Positions 1 to 11,554 of a stretch of DNA of 64,000 bases are shown here, one piece after another (positions within the stretch are counted from its first letter, which is position 1; every line of letters starts with the position of its first letter). The notes under the pieces were generated by a model that saw only the letters and a program-made list of their open reading frames with translations, was not told where the DNA came from and ran no database searches. This DNA is from Usnea hakonensis (lineage: Eukaryota > Ascomycota > Lecanoromycetes > Lecanorales > Parmeliaceae). Location: NCBI GenBank assembly GCA_013423325.1, contig BLJB01000005.1, forward strand, positions 186,001-250,000. Direction: 5' to 3'. Position numbers and translations under genes: made by a program.

Positions 1-421
1 ATGAATTACAAGTAGTAGCAGCTTTCATTCGGTTTACGCTCTGTGTAACCACCTCATATTATTGTTGTCTCTTGAGGACGGGTCCGTGTGCATAAACCCT
101 AATCGATAAGACGTCTAGTTTCAGGTTTTCTCCATGTCAGTAAGGTACCTTTCCATACCTTCGAGGCCCAGGTTGCCACATGTGTACAGCAGCTTTCGAA
201 TGATAGTATCTTCACAAACTGTCTCAAATTGTTCTCGGTGTCTACTTAAGCGTGTTAACGGTCACTGTGCTTCTCTGCGTCACATCGCGGGGCGTGGGGA
301 GTTGGTCCGCCTCCAACTAAGATTTGCCAGCAGTGACCAATTCGCAGAGTATCGAACAATTTATAAGGACAAGCAGTCAACTATTCTCCAGGCAAATATC
401 TGCAAGCGATCATTAAGAACA

Positions 422-948
422 ATGTCTGACGACACCTACTCTTCTTTCCTCGACCAAGCCAACCAGGACACTGGTGCGAGCAAAACCTCTACGAAATCCA
501 AATCTGTGGCTACGAAAGCGGTGGACACCGACGTACCGGTCATGTTACAGGAGGTGGATCAGTACTACACATCGGAGTCTGACGAACCATTTGTACCTGT
601 GAGCTTGAAATGGAGTGGGAAGAATATGCCATCAGAGAGTATGCGTGTAGCCACATCAGGCGACCTTCCTTAACCCGAGAGAAATTCATACACTGACAGA
701 GACTCTCTGAAGATGAGTTCGGTAAACTCATAGAACACAAGTCGGAGGTCTCGACCTTGACTACAAAAGAATTCGACCCGCAGGGAGAGTACAAGAAGGT
801 CATGGAAGCAGTGGAGCGATCAGGAGATGGCAAGACTAGGATATACCGGGTAGAGCATGACAGAACGAGAGTGGAATACTATGTCGTTGGCTTCGACAAA
901 GAAGATGGGAAGATAGTGGGATTGAAGGCTCAGGCCGTAGAAAGCTGA
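422..948 (+). CDS. Conserved small acidic fungal protein of unknown function
   Basis: Two exons, 422-638 and 713-948, encode 150 residues. The 74-nt intron starts GTATGC, ends AAG and has a CTGAC branch site near 692. Splicing restores one frame across PSE-N-EFGKL. The N-terminus is Ser/Thr/Lys-rich and acidic. The C-terminal 80 residues look like a compact alpha/beta domain with the stretches STLTTKEFDP, YRVEHDRTRVEYYVVG and VGLKAQAVES. I remember proteins of this pattern as conserved and unannotated across Pezizomycotina, and no catalytic motif is visible. The frame stays open upstream to an ATG at 134, which would add 96 residues rich in Arg and Ser. I chose the ATG at 422 because family members start MSDDTYSSF. 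An N-terminal organelle-targeting form from 134 cannot be excluded. Confidence 0.7.
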
Positions 949-2086
949 GGGGTTGAGGTGTCCTGTCAATACAGATCTGCTAGGCACAGACACCGATTGT
1001 CTCCTTCTTTACAACGTGGGCACAAGTGGATGAGGATAGCAAATGCAGCTGTTGGACAAAGTAGCACGATCGCTGAACACGATGCACCAGGTCTCAGGAA
1101 AACCTTTTAACAGTTCTTGGTATTCCGTATCGTTTGTCTTTCTTGCTTTAGAATATTTTTTATTTTGCTGCGTTCCAAATTGATTCTTGCTTTGCTTTTC
1201 TCAATCTTTTCCGCCCGTTCTCCAAGATTATTCAAATCAATCCAGTGCAGAGATGATGGAAATGTCCCATATTCCGATTGTCGGAGAAGTGGGCAGGAAT
1301 CAGAGGTGTGTATACTACCTCGATGAAGTTATGATCATCCTTGAATTTTGAAATCTGTAATTCGTGGGCAATGGGACTCGTGATGATAAAATAGGATGAT
1401 TACGCATGTACTCTAGATTTGAGAATGAGAGATGCTGTTGGGGTGGCAATACGATCTATGTATAGGAATGAGGCTCCTCTAACGTACGAGTAAAATTACC
1501 CTTAGTCAGCCAATTCGGTCGCCGAACTAGGGTAAAGCACGGGTAACCGGGGGCCCTCTAGGCTCTAGTGGGCTAAGACTGAGAGCTAATTTAATAGTGG
1601 ACGATTTGAATTCGATAGTTCACCTGCCGACAAATCTTGCTGAGTCTTGGCACTCCTTTTCACACTGCCCCGGGTGTGTCTCTGTCACGCCCTCTGCCCA
1701 GACAGACTCGTAATCCTCTACTTGCTACTCCGTATAACCACAAATCCTACACCTGTCCTCCAAACTCCTGCTCTACTTGGCTCTCTTGCCATTTACCTTC
1801 GTTTGAGCCTCTGTTTGTACCTTCACAGTCACTCACAACTTCGTCTCGTTCATCCGACCATACCATTCATCGCGTTTATTGTTGTACGACTTCATCAACT
1901 GTTGATACCAAGACCGATGATCTCCCTAATCTCCTACCCAGCTACTCTCTCATCATAACGCCTAGGTAGGACGGGGGAGGCTGGCCCTCACCATCTTGCC
2001 GTAAGGCTCTCACCCACCTCCAGCTTCAGCAAACCTCTTATCATACAAAGCCGACTTCATTGATTGAGCCTCGATCAATCTCACAA
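949..2086. other. Intergenic region and upstream leader of the Skn1/Kre6 gene
   Basis: I see no supported gene here. The part from about 1636 to 1975 is strongly pyrimidine-rich on the plus strand, as is common just upstream of fungal start codons, and open frames within it are low-complexity. A TACTCCGTA motif lies near 1727. Confidence 0.5.
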
Positions 2087-4258
2087 ATGGCCGACGAACG
2101 ATCTGCATCGCCGCCTGGCACTCCAATAGAGAGGGATACGCCTCACGTGCGCCTCAACAGCTCGCAAAGCAATCTCCTCGCAAACGATGTCCTCGGCAAC
2201 CGACCCGCAGGACCAAGCAGGCAGAAATCAGCGCGATCCTTAGTCCCTCAACAACGGTCTTTGGCGGCGCCGTCGGTAAGGACTAATCCTAGTTTAACTC
2301 GGATGTACAATGGAGGTCCCATGGATTCAGCCGAGACCCTGCTCATTCCCCCAACACGCTCCAGAACACACAGATTTAGGGACGAGGAATCAGTCCCTGG
2401 ATCGCCGGTGGAAGGGATGTCACGAAGAACCAGTTTTAGCTCAGATGGCAGAGGTTATGGTAAAGATCCTTTCGCAGATTCAAGAGCAACATCACGGGCT
2501 CCATCAAGAGCTGGCAGCGACGATGAGCACGTCAACACGCAAACAGTATCCGAGAAATACAACATCTTGCCTTCGGCTGGACTTTTATTATTTCCAGAAG
2601 ATGTGGAAAAAGATGATTGGTTACACAACCCTGATCCAAACGACAAGGAGACGAGGGAGTGTAATATCTTCACTAAACGGGGAGCAGCCAATGTCGGAGG
2701 TCTTGGTCTCGTGACTCTAGGTTTATTGGTTCTCTTCATTGGCTACCCTATATTGTACGAAAAATCTATCTCTCGCACACTTGGGTCCTATGCTGACAAT
2801 CATGTAGGACATTCGTCCAAAAGTTAGAACCTCCAAAAAATCCATGCGAAACGGATCCAGACTGTATTGATGCTAATACTATGCCATTATTGAAAAACAT
2901 ACGCACCGGCTTAATAGATCCGGATACACCACTCGATGCAAAGACGAAGACAGCTCCAGACGGGACTAAGTTGAATCTGGTGTTCTCAGACGAATTCAAC
3001 ACAGATGGCCGCACTTTCTATCCTGGCGACGACCCTTACTTTACTGCCGTGAATCTGTGGTACGGTGTGACGCAAGACCTGGAGTGGTACGACCCAGACG
3101 CTGTCACAACAAGTGGTGGTGTTCTCGAGCTCAAATTTGATCATTTCGAAAGTCACGGTTTGAATTACCGTTCGGGCATGGTGCAATCTTGGAACCAGAT
3201 GTGTTTTACTGGTGGGCTTCTTGAGGCTTCCCTATCTCTACCAGGGAAAGGAGATGTGCAAGGGTTCTGGCCTGGGTTCTGGGCTATGGGAAACCTTGGG
3301 AGGCCAGGTTATGCAGCTACAACAGACGGAATGTGGCCATACAGTTATGATGATGTGTGTGACCCTGGAATTACAGCGAACCAGAGCTCAAATGATGGTA
3401 TCAGCTACCAGCCAGGAATGCGATTGCCGGCATGTACATGCTCAGGCCAAGATCACCCAACTCCAGGGAAGTCACGGTCCGCGCCTGAGCTCGATGTGCT
3501 CGAAGCCACGGTTTCCCCATTGGGCCCTGGCAATACCGATATGACAGGCGTTGTATCTCAGAGTTGCCAGCTTGCCCCCTTTGACATCTGGTACCAGCCA
3601 AACACCGGTACGGCGAAGCTCTTCTTCTGACGTCCTCTCCCTCTGCATGGATGCTGACAAATACACAGATTTCATCGCCGTCTATGATGATTCCATTTCA
3701 CTCCTCAATACCTATCAAGGGGCTCCATTTCAACAAGCCTTGTCTGGCTTGACTAATATCAACAACGACTGGTACGACGGCAACGCGTACGCAACCTACA
3801 ATTTCTACTATACCCCGGGCCCATCTGGCAGGGTTACATGGTCTGTAGCCGATATTGAAGCATGGACTCTGGATGCTCGAGCTATAGGTCCTAACGGCAA
3901 CGTTGGGCAACGAGTCATACCAATGGAGCCCATGGCACTCATTATGAATTTTGGCATGTCAACTGGGTTTTCCAACGTCGATCTCCCGGGCATCGAAGCT
4001 ACATTACCAGCAACCATGCGATTCGACTATGTCCGTATTTACCAGGATGCTTCCTCGGACAGTAGTGTTACGTGTGATCCTGATGGGTATGAGACCACAG
4101 GGTATATCGCCAACCACTTAAATGCCTACACAAATCCGAACTTAACTCAATGGTAAGTAATCAGGTACACAATACTGCGCCTTGCTAATACGATGGTGGC
4201 CAGGCATCAAACGTCACATTCGTGGCCAAAGAATTCGTTCGTAGACGACTGTAAATAA
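2087..4258 (+). CDS. SKN1: Skn1/Kre6-type beta-glucan synthesis-associated protein (GH16-like)
   Basis: Four exons (2087-2754, 2808-3607, 3669-4152, 4204-4258) encode 668 residues. Residues 1 to about 200 are a Ser/Arg-rich cytosolic tail. A single membrane segment follows (GGLGLVTLGLLVLFIGYPIL), giving a type II Golgi/ER membrane topology. The lumenal part is a GH16-like domain with the glycosidase signature ELDVLEA (E-x-D-x-x-E) and the family blocks LKNIRTGLIDPDTP, FSDEFN, WDLE-like WYDPDA and FDYVRIYQD. It ends with the conserved tail WPKNSFVDDCK. In yeast, Kre6 and Skn1 are needed for beta-1,6-glucan of the cell wall. The ATG at 2087 is the first in frame, since the frame upstream lacks one. 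All three introns are 51-61 nt and each keeps a family-conserved junction (for example YPIL|TFVQKLE). The family identity is firm, but whether the protein is closer to Skn1 or Kre6 cannot be judged. Confidence 0.93.
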
Positions 4259-4913
4259 GCGTGGCTGCGCTTGTGTTTTATTACCTCTGCGAGCGGCTTG
4301 AAGCATTGCGATTAGACTCTGGTCAAGCTTAGAATTCATCCACCACATGCATAGCGGGGTCGGCGTTATTCATCCTGACGGCCTCGTGTCCTCTGACACG
4401 ATGATCATGGCCGTTCTTTTATTACCGCAACGAAAATACATACTACGGCTGTTACACAGTAATCTAATTCTTGCTAGCCTTGAGGGCTGATCGCTTGGGT
4501 TTTGCATCGGAGCTTCCTCTGCTGTATCCAACATCATCACGACATTGTCAAAAAAAAAAGTACGAGGCAGTGTCCTGTTTTTGGGTTGAGCCTGGTGATG
4601 GAGAATGTTGGCTGAAATCTCTCACGGAAGCGGCATTATAGATAAGCATTAGCGGTAGACAGCATCAGATGTTGGCTGCCTCGAGAACAAATAAAACGGC
4701 TAAAGGACAATTTTGAATGCAATTCTCAAAACCAAGCTTAACTATCCTAGAAGTCCAGAATCCAAAACGTCCACGGCATCCGTCGTTGGGTATCAGGTAT
4801 CCAAACAAAGAGAATCCCACTTATCCGGGGAACCCATGCAATGCAAGTCATCCAGTCGTGTAACCTCGCCCAACCCAATCCTCAGCACACAGCACGCATC
4901 CAATGCGGCGCCC
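4259..4913. other. Intergenic, convergent 3' ends
   Basis: This lies between the stop of the Skn1/Kre6 gene and the stop of the minus-strand Dsc3 gene. A ten-base A run near 4551 is the only distinctive element. No gene is supported. Confidence 0.5.
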
Positions 4914-5774
4914 TCAAACCCCAACCCTCAACATGCAGAACGCGATATTAACCAACACCCCCGTCACCACGCCCACCTGCCTCCGCTTCGACCACACCCC
5001 TTCCTCCCTCACCAACCACACAATCGCCCCCACCGCCCAGAAAAACCCCATCACGTTCCCCCACAGCATATCCTCCAGCCCGCCTCCCGCGCCTTCTTCG
5101 TCCCAGCCCCCGGCCCCACCCCCACCATTCATAGGCGTCGTCCCCGCGTCCAACCATCGCTCCTCCAGTACCCGCATTTCTGTAGCTGAGGGCATCGTGT
5201 CGGGCGTGTGAGTGTGCGCTTGCACGGCGAGAAACTGCGTTCGGAGAGAGGATACTTCGGTGGGAGTTAGGCCGGCGGAGAGGAGTCGGTCGAAGCCTTG
5301 GGGTATGGGGGGAACGGTTGATGGTGCTGCTGTGCCGCCGCTGGGAGGTGAGGTAGAAGTAGTAGCATCGTCATTGTCGTCGTCGCCGTCGTTACCGGCG
5401 TCACCTGCGTCCTTCAAAGCCGACGCTTGGAGCGCGGCGGCACTGCTGGTTTCAGCGTCGAGCGCGGCGCGTGAGAGACGTGTGTCTGTGCTGATGGAGC
5501 AGTGGATGTATAATTGCGCCGGGGATTTGCCGGTCGCGGAGAGCCGGAGCGAGGTGTGGAGCGGGACGGTGGGGGGGAGGAGCGCGCCCGAGTAGATGAG
5601 GCGGAGGGCGCAGGCGGATAGGTGGGGTGGGAGGTGCGGGCGGATCAGGGTGGCGAGGGTGAGTGGGGTGGTGCGTCGCGGGTGGGGGATTGTGAGGGGG
5701 AGGTCGGGGAGGGAGGTCGTGAAGCGGATTATGAGGGTGAGGGGGGGGATGGGGGGAGGGGGGGTGGTGGGCAT
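4914..5774 (-). CDS. dsc3: DSC E3 ubiquitin ligase complex subunit 3 (DUF2407 protein)
   Basis: A single exon encodes 286 residues. The N-terminal 95 residues form a ubiquitin-like fold (LTLIIRFTTSLPDLPLTI, then LRLIYSGALLPP) as in DUF2407. A Ser/Asp-rich linker follows. The DUF2407 C-terminal block is recognisable by GFDRLLSAGLTPTEVSSLR and QFLAVQA. Two membrane helices close the protein (about 240-258 and 266-284). Dsc3 belongs to the Golgi/endosomal Dsc E3 ligase complex, which in fission yeast and Aspergillus activates SREBP and is tied to hypoxic growth. The 5' part is extremely G-rich on the plus strand, and this skews the protein to Pro and Thr near its start. The first ATG of the frame was taken as start. 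Confidence 0.9.
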   Translation of the reverse strand: MPTTPPPPIPPLTLIIRFTTSLPDLPLTIPHPRRTTPLTLATLIRPHLPPHLSACALRLIYSGALLPPTVPLHTSLRLSATGKSPAQLYIHCSISTDTRLSRAALDAETSSAAALQASALKDAGDAGNDGDDDNDDATTSTSPPSGGTAAPSTVPPIPQGFDRLLSAGLTPTEVSSLRTQFLAVQAHTHTPDTMPSATEMRVLEERWLDAGTTPMNGGGGAGGWDEEGAGGGLEDMLWGNVMGFFWAVGAIVWLVREEGVWSKRRQVGVVTGVLVNIAFCMLRVGV

Positions 5775-7357
5775 TGGTGGTGGTGGTGGTGGTTTTGTTG
5801 TTGGCTGTGGATGTGTGGGCGGAGACGGTCTAGCGATTCAGTTGCGGAGAAGTAGACTTGTTGGTGGTTCTGGGGCGAGCCATGAGAGTTGTAGACCGAT
5901 TTGTCGAGTCTCAGTAGAGTAAGGTAAGTAAACCTCGCAGCACGCCGAGGTCCCTGACGCTAAGTACTTTAAGACTGCCGCGCTAGGATTCGGAACGGAC
6001 CTCGTCTACCTTAGGTAGAGGGAGAAAATAATACCACTGCACCATTGAATCAGGAAACGAACCTAATTTGATTTTAAATACCTCCGCAAACAGAGGGTCA
6101 CCTTGACAATAGGGGTTTTCCAGATTACTCCGTAAAGTTTCTTTCGACCATAGACCTAAATTTGTTCGGGCTTTCCAGTCGCCAGATAATCCAGTGGGCT
6201 GAGTATCCCCGGACAGTTACCCCCTTTTTTGTTACACCCCCCCCAATTCCATTGCCGTGTCTGTGGAGGTATTCAAGATCCCATGAGGTTCGATTCCCAA
6301 TGGCGCTGATCTAATGCTGGAGTGGGTTTTCTTTTCATTTTCTATTGCGGTCCACGATCTTACATGCCTCCGCAACCAATGTTCCAAGCTCCTGCCGGCA
6401 ATGCTCCATACTCTCAGCCATGGCAATACTTCAGGTGATGCGCCTTGCCCTCGGCCATGGCAATGCTGCTGATACGCTGCTTGATGGGGCTGGTTCTTGG
6501 CCGAGAGCAGGGCGCATTACATGGCGCAGTATCGTTACATTGTTACCGCATGACGCATTGCCACGGCTGAGAGCATTGTCATGGAGTTTTTATAGCCCTG
6601 GAGTCTCTGCCGGCTTTCTCCCGAGGACGCGTAAGATATCTTTAGCTAATTGTGTGGCACGCTCACCCGGTGACCCTGCCGTCGATCTTCAATAGAACAG
6701 GGCACTTCCTCTCCGTTAAGGCTTATGTTATATTACGGGAACTACGTAGTGCCGTTTAAAGCTCAGGAAGAACATGTTGTGGTTGAGAGGCTACGCTCCC
6801 ACAACTTACCCTCCCTCCAGTCTCCGGCATCAAGAAGCCGATAACAGCAGAGTGCACGTTAGACAGACTCTCTCCAATTTCCAAGTAGCGCCATATCCGT
6901 TACAATCATTATGCATTGGATGAAGCTTTGAGCGGGGTGAGTGCTCAAGATGCTGCTTGTATAGAGTAGTCATCCACCAATAAGGATGATTATCTCTCGG
7001 CCGCTGGAGCGTCCTTTTCGACCGATGCTACCCGGTCTGTCTCATATCTCATATTGTGCCTCAAGGGAACATTTACCTTGATCGAACCCCACCCCAGCCT
7101 AATATGCGAGGTCGAGAGCAGAATCTTCCTATTGGACACCTCGTCTCACATGCATCAACATAAAAAATGGAGTGTGGTACTCGAACAAACCATTCCTTCT
7201 CAACCTCGATGCTGCTCGTTCTGAACCCCCCCTTCGCCTCGGTGACCAGGCCAATGGAGTACTTTCTGGCCTCGTTGAACTACAAGTAGCTCTTGGCCTC
7301 TACTACGTTCGAGCACGCTCTCGCCAAATTGCAGCAGACACTGATACGGAATACGAA
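5775..7357. other. Intergenic region with an imperfect nested hairpin
   Basis: I find no gene. TACTCCGTA occurs near 6125 and a TACCTTAGGTA motif near 6008. A homopolymer-rich stretch near 6220-6245 combines T and C runs. The nested inverted repeat at 6411-6573 is listed separately. Confidence 0.45.
6411..6573. repeat. Nested imperfect inverted repeat
   Basis: The outer arms are 6411-6427 and 6557-6573, with 16 of 17 positions complementary (CTCTCAGCCATGGCAAT against its inverse). The inner arms are 6440-6456 and 6499-6515, with 15 of 17 complementary. The arm spacing is asymmetric: 12 nt on the left and 41 nt on the right. It could be a small folded-back transposon relic or an RNA hairpin. 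Nothing else identifies it. Confidence 0.45.
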
Positions 7358-8785
7358 ATGCTATCCCCTTTGATCCCGAGCCCTAGTGAAGCTCAGTATC
7401 AGCTTGCGCATACTAGCGATAACCAATCGAGTCAGATCTTGGTTTCGCATTACATATGTCTTCCTTTGGCTACCATCGCAGTCGTCTTGAGGCTGCTTTC
7501 TCGGTATTTGAGTAAGGCAGCGCGCCTTCAGGCCGATGACTACATCATCGTCGCTACATGGGTATTCTTTTCCTTTTCCGTTCCGTGTCTGTTGAGAGAG
7601 TTGAGTTGCAAATATCGCTTTCAATCATGCTCTGTCATGGTCGCTGATTTGCTGATTGCAACTTGACAGATCCTCGCGTCGGCGCAGGTCGCAGTTGGAC
7701 TGCTATGTAATCTCGTCCCTACTACCGCTTATACTTTGTTTAAAACACTCACAGAACACTAGGTGTCCATTATGGAGGAGGCAAACACGCAATCCTCTTG
7801 AACCACCCTCAGACCTTTGGAAAGGCGAGATTGATATCCTCCGCTTACCGCTACTCAAGCACTGATATATCTTGTCTCACCAGATCGTCCTCGCACACCT
7901 GATCCTCTACAACCCCGCCATCGCCCTTGCAAAAATCTCCATCCTTGTCCTCTATAGACGCATCTTTCCTGGTCCCCGTCTACTCATCGTCCTATGGACT
8001 GTCGGCGCCTTTGTCGTCTGCTATTGCACTGCCCAATTCTTCGTGCTACTAATCCAATGCCGACCCATTCGAGCAGCTTGGGATCCTACTGTCCCAAACC
8101 CGGTTTGTATTCGCGTAAACACGACCTACATTGTCATAGGCTCTTTCAATGCCCTTACTGATATTGTGACGTTGTGCATACCGATGCCGATTCTATGCCG
8201 ACTACAAGTTTCAAGGGAGAGGAGGGCGCAGTTGATCGGGATGTTCATGCTCGGGGGTTTGTAAGTTGGCCCCAGACCCAAGAATTTATATTTACAGCAG
8301 TAATGATGGGATCTCGTCCAGCGTGTGCGTGGTAAGTATTTACCGTATCCCGAAGATGTACTCAATTTCACTGTCGGACGTGAGTTGTACGTTACCATTT
8401 CTCAGTCCCAAACAGCTTGAGTGATGAGACTGACGTATCACCAGGGTCTGATGTCGAGCCCTGCGTCTGGTCGGTTGTGGAGGTGGACGTAGCAATCGTC
8501 TGCGCCTGTCTTCCCACATTCCGCCCTCTCTTCGATCCAAAGGTCAGGCGCAGTAATAAGAGAGGCCAAAGTATCCAGCTAGCCACCGACGACTCTTTCG
8601 CACCTCCCCACCGCAAATCCAGATACGAAAACGTGGAAGGAGAGGCTGATAATAAGTTTATGGATACGGAGCGCAAGAATTTGGCCGTTGTCCCTTACCT
8701 TCGCAAATCTCTAGAGCTCAAGACTTCTCCCGGCAAGTCGGGCTTTGAGGTGGAGGAGAGGTACGCCAACGAGGATGATGTATAG
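7358..8785 (+). CDS. Fungal rhodopsin-domain integral membrane protein
   Basis: Six exons (7358-7561, 7670-7706, 7763-7824, 7884-8260, 8322-8386, 8445-8785) encode 361 residues. Seven hydrophobic segments begin near residue 27. Family landmarks are LRLLSRY, the block LCVHYGGGKHAIL, YNPAIALAKISIL, YRRIFP, QCRPIRAAWDP, FNALTDIVTLCIPMP and CACLPTFRP. These place it in the fungal rhodopsin-domain family (formerly DUF/SAT4-like membrane proteins) at the plasma membrane. Function in the family is mostly unknown, and no retinal-binding role should be assumed. The third intron (7825-7883) has no GT donor and is best explained as a GC..AG intron (AAG|GCGAG). The last donor GTACGT joins SDVSW to SDVEP. 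The C-terminal 80 residues are a charged cytosolic tail. Confidence 0.85.
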
Positions 8786-10172
8786 TCAGCCTTGGCCGTC
8801 CGAGTAATGGTAGTGTGAACACGAGGTTGATCAGTGTGAAAGCTTTCAGTATGTCGTCGGTCGAACTTCAAGGGCTCAAAACGATTTGTAAAGACGTTGC
8901 AGCCACTTCGAGAAGTCATTATGCTAGAAGGAATTAGCCATGCGATAATCTTCTTGGATACGGTACAAGTAGCAAATGTTCTGATTCGCGGCAGCACATC
9001 ATTGACTCTTCTCATCCCTATTCCCCTAATGAAACCAAACTCCCAACATCCACTTCCCACCAAACCCATCCATCATCAATACATATACATCGACCACTCC
9101 CCCCAAGCGCAGTGTATAGATGTCAAAACCCCTTTCTTCAACGCCACCCCCACCCACACCACACCATCGCCATCAGCTAGGGAACATAGCAAACCTCAAG
9201 AGAAAAACACAAGCACCCTCCACCTCCCATCTCGCTCTCTCTCACTCCCGCAGTAATTCGTTTCGAGAATGTCCAATACGTTTTCCTCCCGGGGGACTGG
9301 GGAGGTGGGGAAAGGTGCTGTTTGCATATGTTAACATCAAGAACTCAGACCTAAAACATAAAGAAGGGAAGGAAAGGAATAGAAAGGAAAAGGGAAGGCA
9401 AGACAAGTGCGGGAAAAAAAACCATTCCCACGCTCCTGATCTCACTCGCTCTGATCCTCCCTTTTCCCCCCCCATACTCCTCCCCCTCCCCTCCTTTCCT
9501 CCTCCTCCTCCTCCTCCCCCCGACCCCCCGTGGAATATCTGGTAGTTGATACGTGTATTGGTATGGCTATTGTTATCTAGTTTCTCGGGCGAGAATGGAA
9601 GCGTTGGTATTGACGTTGGCGTTGGCGTTGTTTGATGTTGAGAATTTTGTGATTTGGAGGGGAGGTAAAGGGAAGGGTTGTATGGATAGGATAGGGAAGG
9701 GAGGGATGGATAGGATAGGGAAGGCAGGGATGGGATGGGTAAAGGGGTAGAAGAAAATAAAGGGGGGGGGAGTATGGAGAGGAGATGGGGTTCTTGTGCA
9801 TGTTGGCAAATTACTTTACGACTTGGGAAGTGACATTGTCGACGCTGCTTCTGGAAATATTCGGATTATGTACGTTACGACTATGATGGATTAGCTGTGT
9901 GGTCATGGCGAGGTTTTGTAGAGGTTGATATATGTCTGTTGATCGCCTCTTGATAAGGAATTCAGCGCCACAGCAGTCTTTCAAGAAGAACGTATCGATC
10001 ATTGGCTGGCTGTATCGCTTTTAGAGTGGCAGAAGCAGGAATTTTTTTTCCCAAATGCGAGCAATTTGCCAGCTTTGTGCATGAGCCGATACAAGGCAGG
10101 TGGGTAATTGAACTTGTGCCTATTGATCGCAACAATGAAAACTTCCTGGCGCTTTCATTCTTTCGTGACTCT
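8786..10172. other. Intergenic, with polypyrimidine and polypurine tracts
   Basis: A C/T-rich tract runs about 9424-9530 and a G/A-rich tract about 9640-9790. Open frames here owe their length to this composition. No gene is supported. Confidence 0.45.
9682..9729. repeat. Two-copy 24-bp purine-rich tandem repeat
   Basis: Units at 9682-9705 and 9706-9729 share 23 of 24 bases, and the first 19 bases (ATGGATAGGATAGGGAAGG) are identical. A shorter degenerate third unit (ATGGGATGGG) follows. Confidence 0.7.
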
Positions 10173-11554
10173 TCAAACCGCGTGGCCTACCTCCAATGTC
10201 CCAGTGACTCTCTTCATCTCAGTCTCTTCGTCTCGAAGCACCATGAAACCCCTTCCTCCCGTCTCCTGCCGCGTCAATGGGGCATCATAAGTTCGTCCAC
10301 TGGGTGACACGGCCGTCTTCCGATGCGATGCGGATTCATGGGATAATTTTGTGATCAGGGAGTGGGAGGTGAGGTATCTAAAGAAAGGCTTGAAAGCGAC
10401 GGTGCAGCTGCACATGAGCCCGGTATTGACCTCGAGAACCCTGTGAAAGTGTCAGTCGCTAAAAATTGCAAGGATCGTGGAGAGATGGGGATGCAGTCTC
10501 AAGAGAACCTGGCGTGAATGGTGAGTACTTGGTAGAGAGATGTTGACTCACATCCAGAGCAGGTTCTTTCCGTCATACCATATGATATCGGTCGCGGGGT
10601 ATCGACGTATCAGGAAGGCAAAACGAACGAGGGCAACGACGGAGGCCCTAATAGTATTTGAGCTTCATGTCACGGCATAATCGCTTTTTGCGGTGGGCCC
10701 CTCACATGATTCCACCCACAAAAACGAGGATGATACCTAGCTTGTTTTCCCGAGATAGCTTCAACCGCCAGACCATTGGTAGAGGTAAGACGAAGATAAG
10801 GACGTCGGTGAGAAAGTTCATGGAACCATAGAAAAGACCTAGTTTAGTCTCCGGGATGCAGTGACCGGGAGTCGTTGACCTCCAGTATTTGTCGATCGGT
10901 GTGCAGCCGAATAGCAGAGTCAACAGATTGCTAAATAGGTAACCAAAAACGAGGAACATGACTGTCCAGGTAGTATATCTAAACGGCTTATTCACCCCAA
11001 AGAGACGGAGATAGAGAAGGAGAATAGTAAGTTTGTACAGCCATAAGGTGGCAAGATAGATGGCAGAGATGATATAGAGCCACTGGTATGAATTTCTTAG
11101 CATCTTCAGAGCAGATGCTGAGAGTCTTGTACCTTGTAGTAGAGAACAAAGCTATCAAATGGAATGTCGACGGTGTGCCAACCAATGCCATAATTCGTTC
11201 CTTGAGCTTGGTGAGCAGGAGTTTTTCACCCGAGGGGCTACGAGCATACCCAAACCAACAAGAACACTGAAAGCTATGCAGAATGGCTGTTGGGATCTCA
11301 TTAGTAAGACTACATTGAGCGAATGCTGGTGTAAGCATCACCAAAGTAACTATAGCAGCATCTGTATGATGTGAGAGTGAGGTCTTGAGATGAGAAAGAT
11401 GAGGTAACTTACAGTCATCCCAGCCGACGGAATGAAGAATGAAGATTCTGGTCCAAACACGGATCGCTGTAAACAGACTGGAGAATACAGGAGCAACGAT
11501 ACAAACAACCACAATGGTATGTTGCTGGGTTGAAGGATTAGTATTGATAACCAT
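10173..11554 (-). CDS. Fungal rhodopsin-domain integral membrane protein, CFEM-GPCR-like subgroup
   Basis: Seven exons on the minus strand (11554-11413, 11361-11314, 11273-11250, 11200-11133, 11082-10706, 10647-10552, 10440-10173) give 340 residues. It shares topology with the protein at 7358-8785 but is clearly divergent. Landmarks are RVWTR, SVGWDDYAA, GTNYGIGWHTVDIP, YKLTILLLYLRLFG, LFGCTPIDKYW, MNFLTDVLIFVLPLPMVWRL and EVNTGLMCSCTVAFKPF. The sequence resembles fungal membrane proteins often listed as CFEM-type GPCR relatives, but no CFEM cysteine domain is present. The third exon is a 24-nt micro-exon (FSVLVGLG), placed by frame and by branch site TTACTAAT. The tail is about 85 polar residues. 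The splice model is internally consistent but unproven. Confidence 0.78.

Noticed and set aside
1637..1969. Two overlapping open frames of about 100 codons
   Set aside because: Pyrimidine-rich leader DNA with no protein features; overlapping frames of equal length argue for composition.
6284..6300. GGTTCGATTCC, a tRNA B-box-like word
   Set aside because: No T-arm stem forms around it and no A-box or cloverleaf is found upstream.
9120..9801. Frames in the polypyrimidine and polypurine tracts
   Set aside because: Ser/Pro and Gly/Lys runs are typical of low-complexity DNA.
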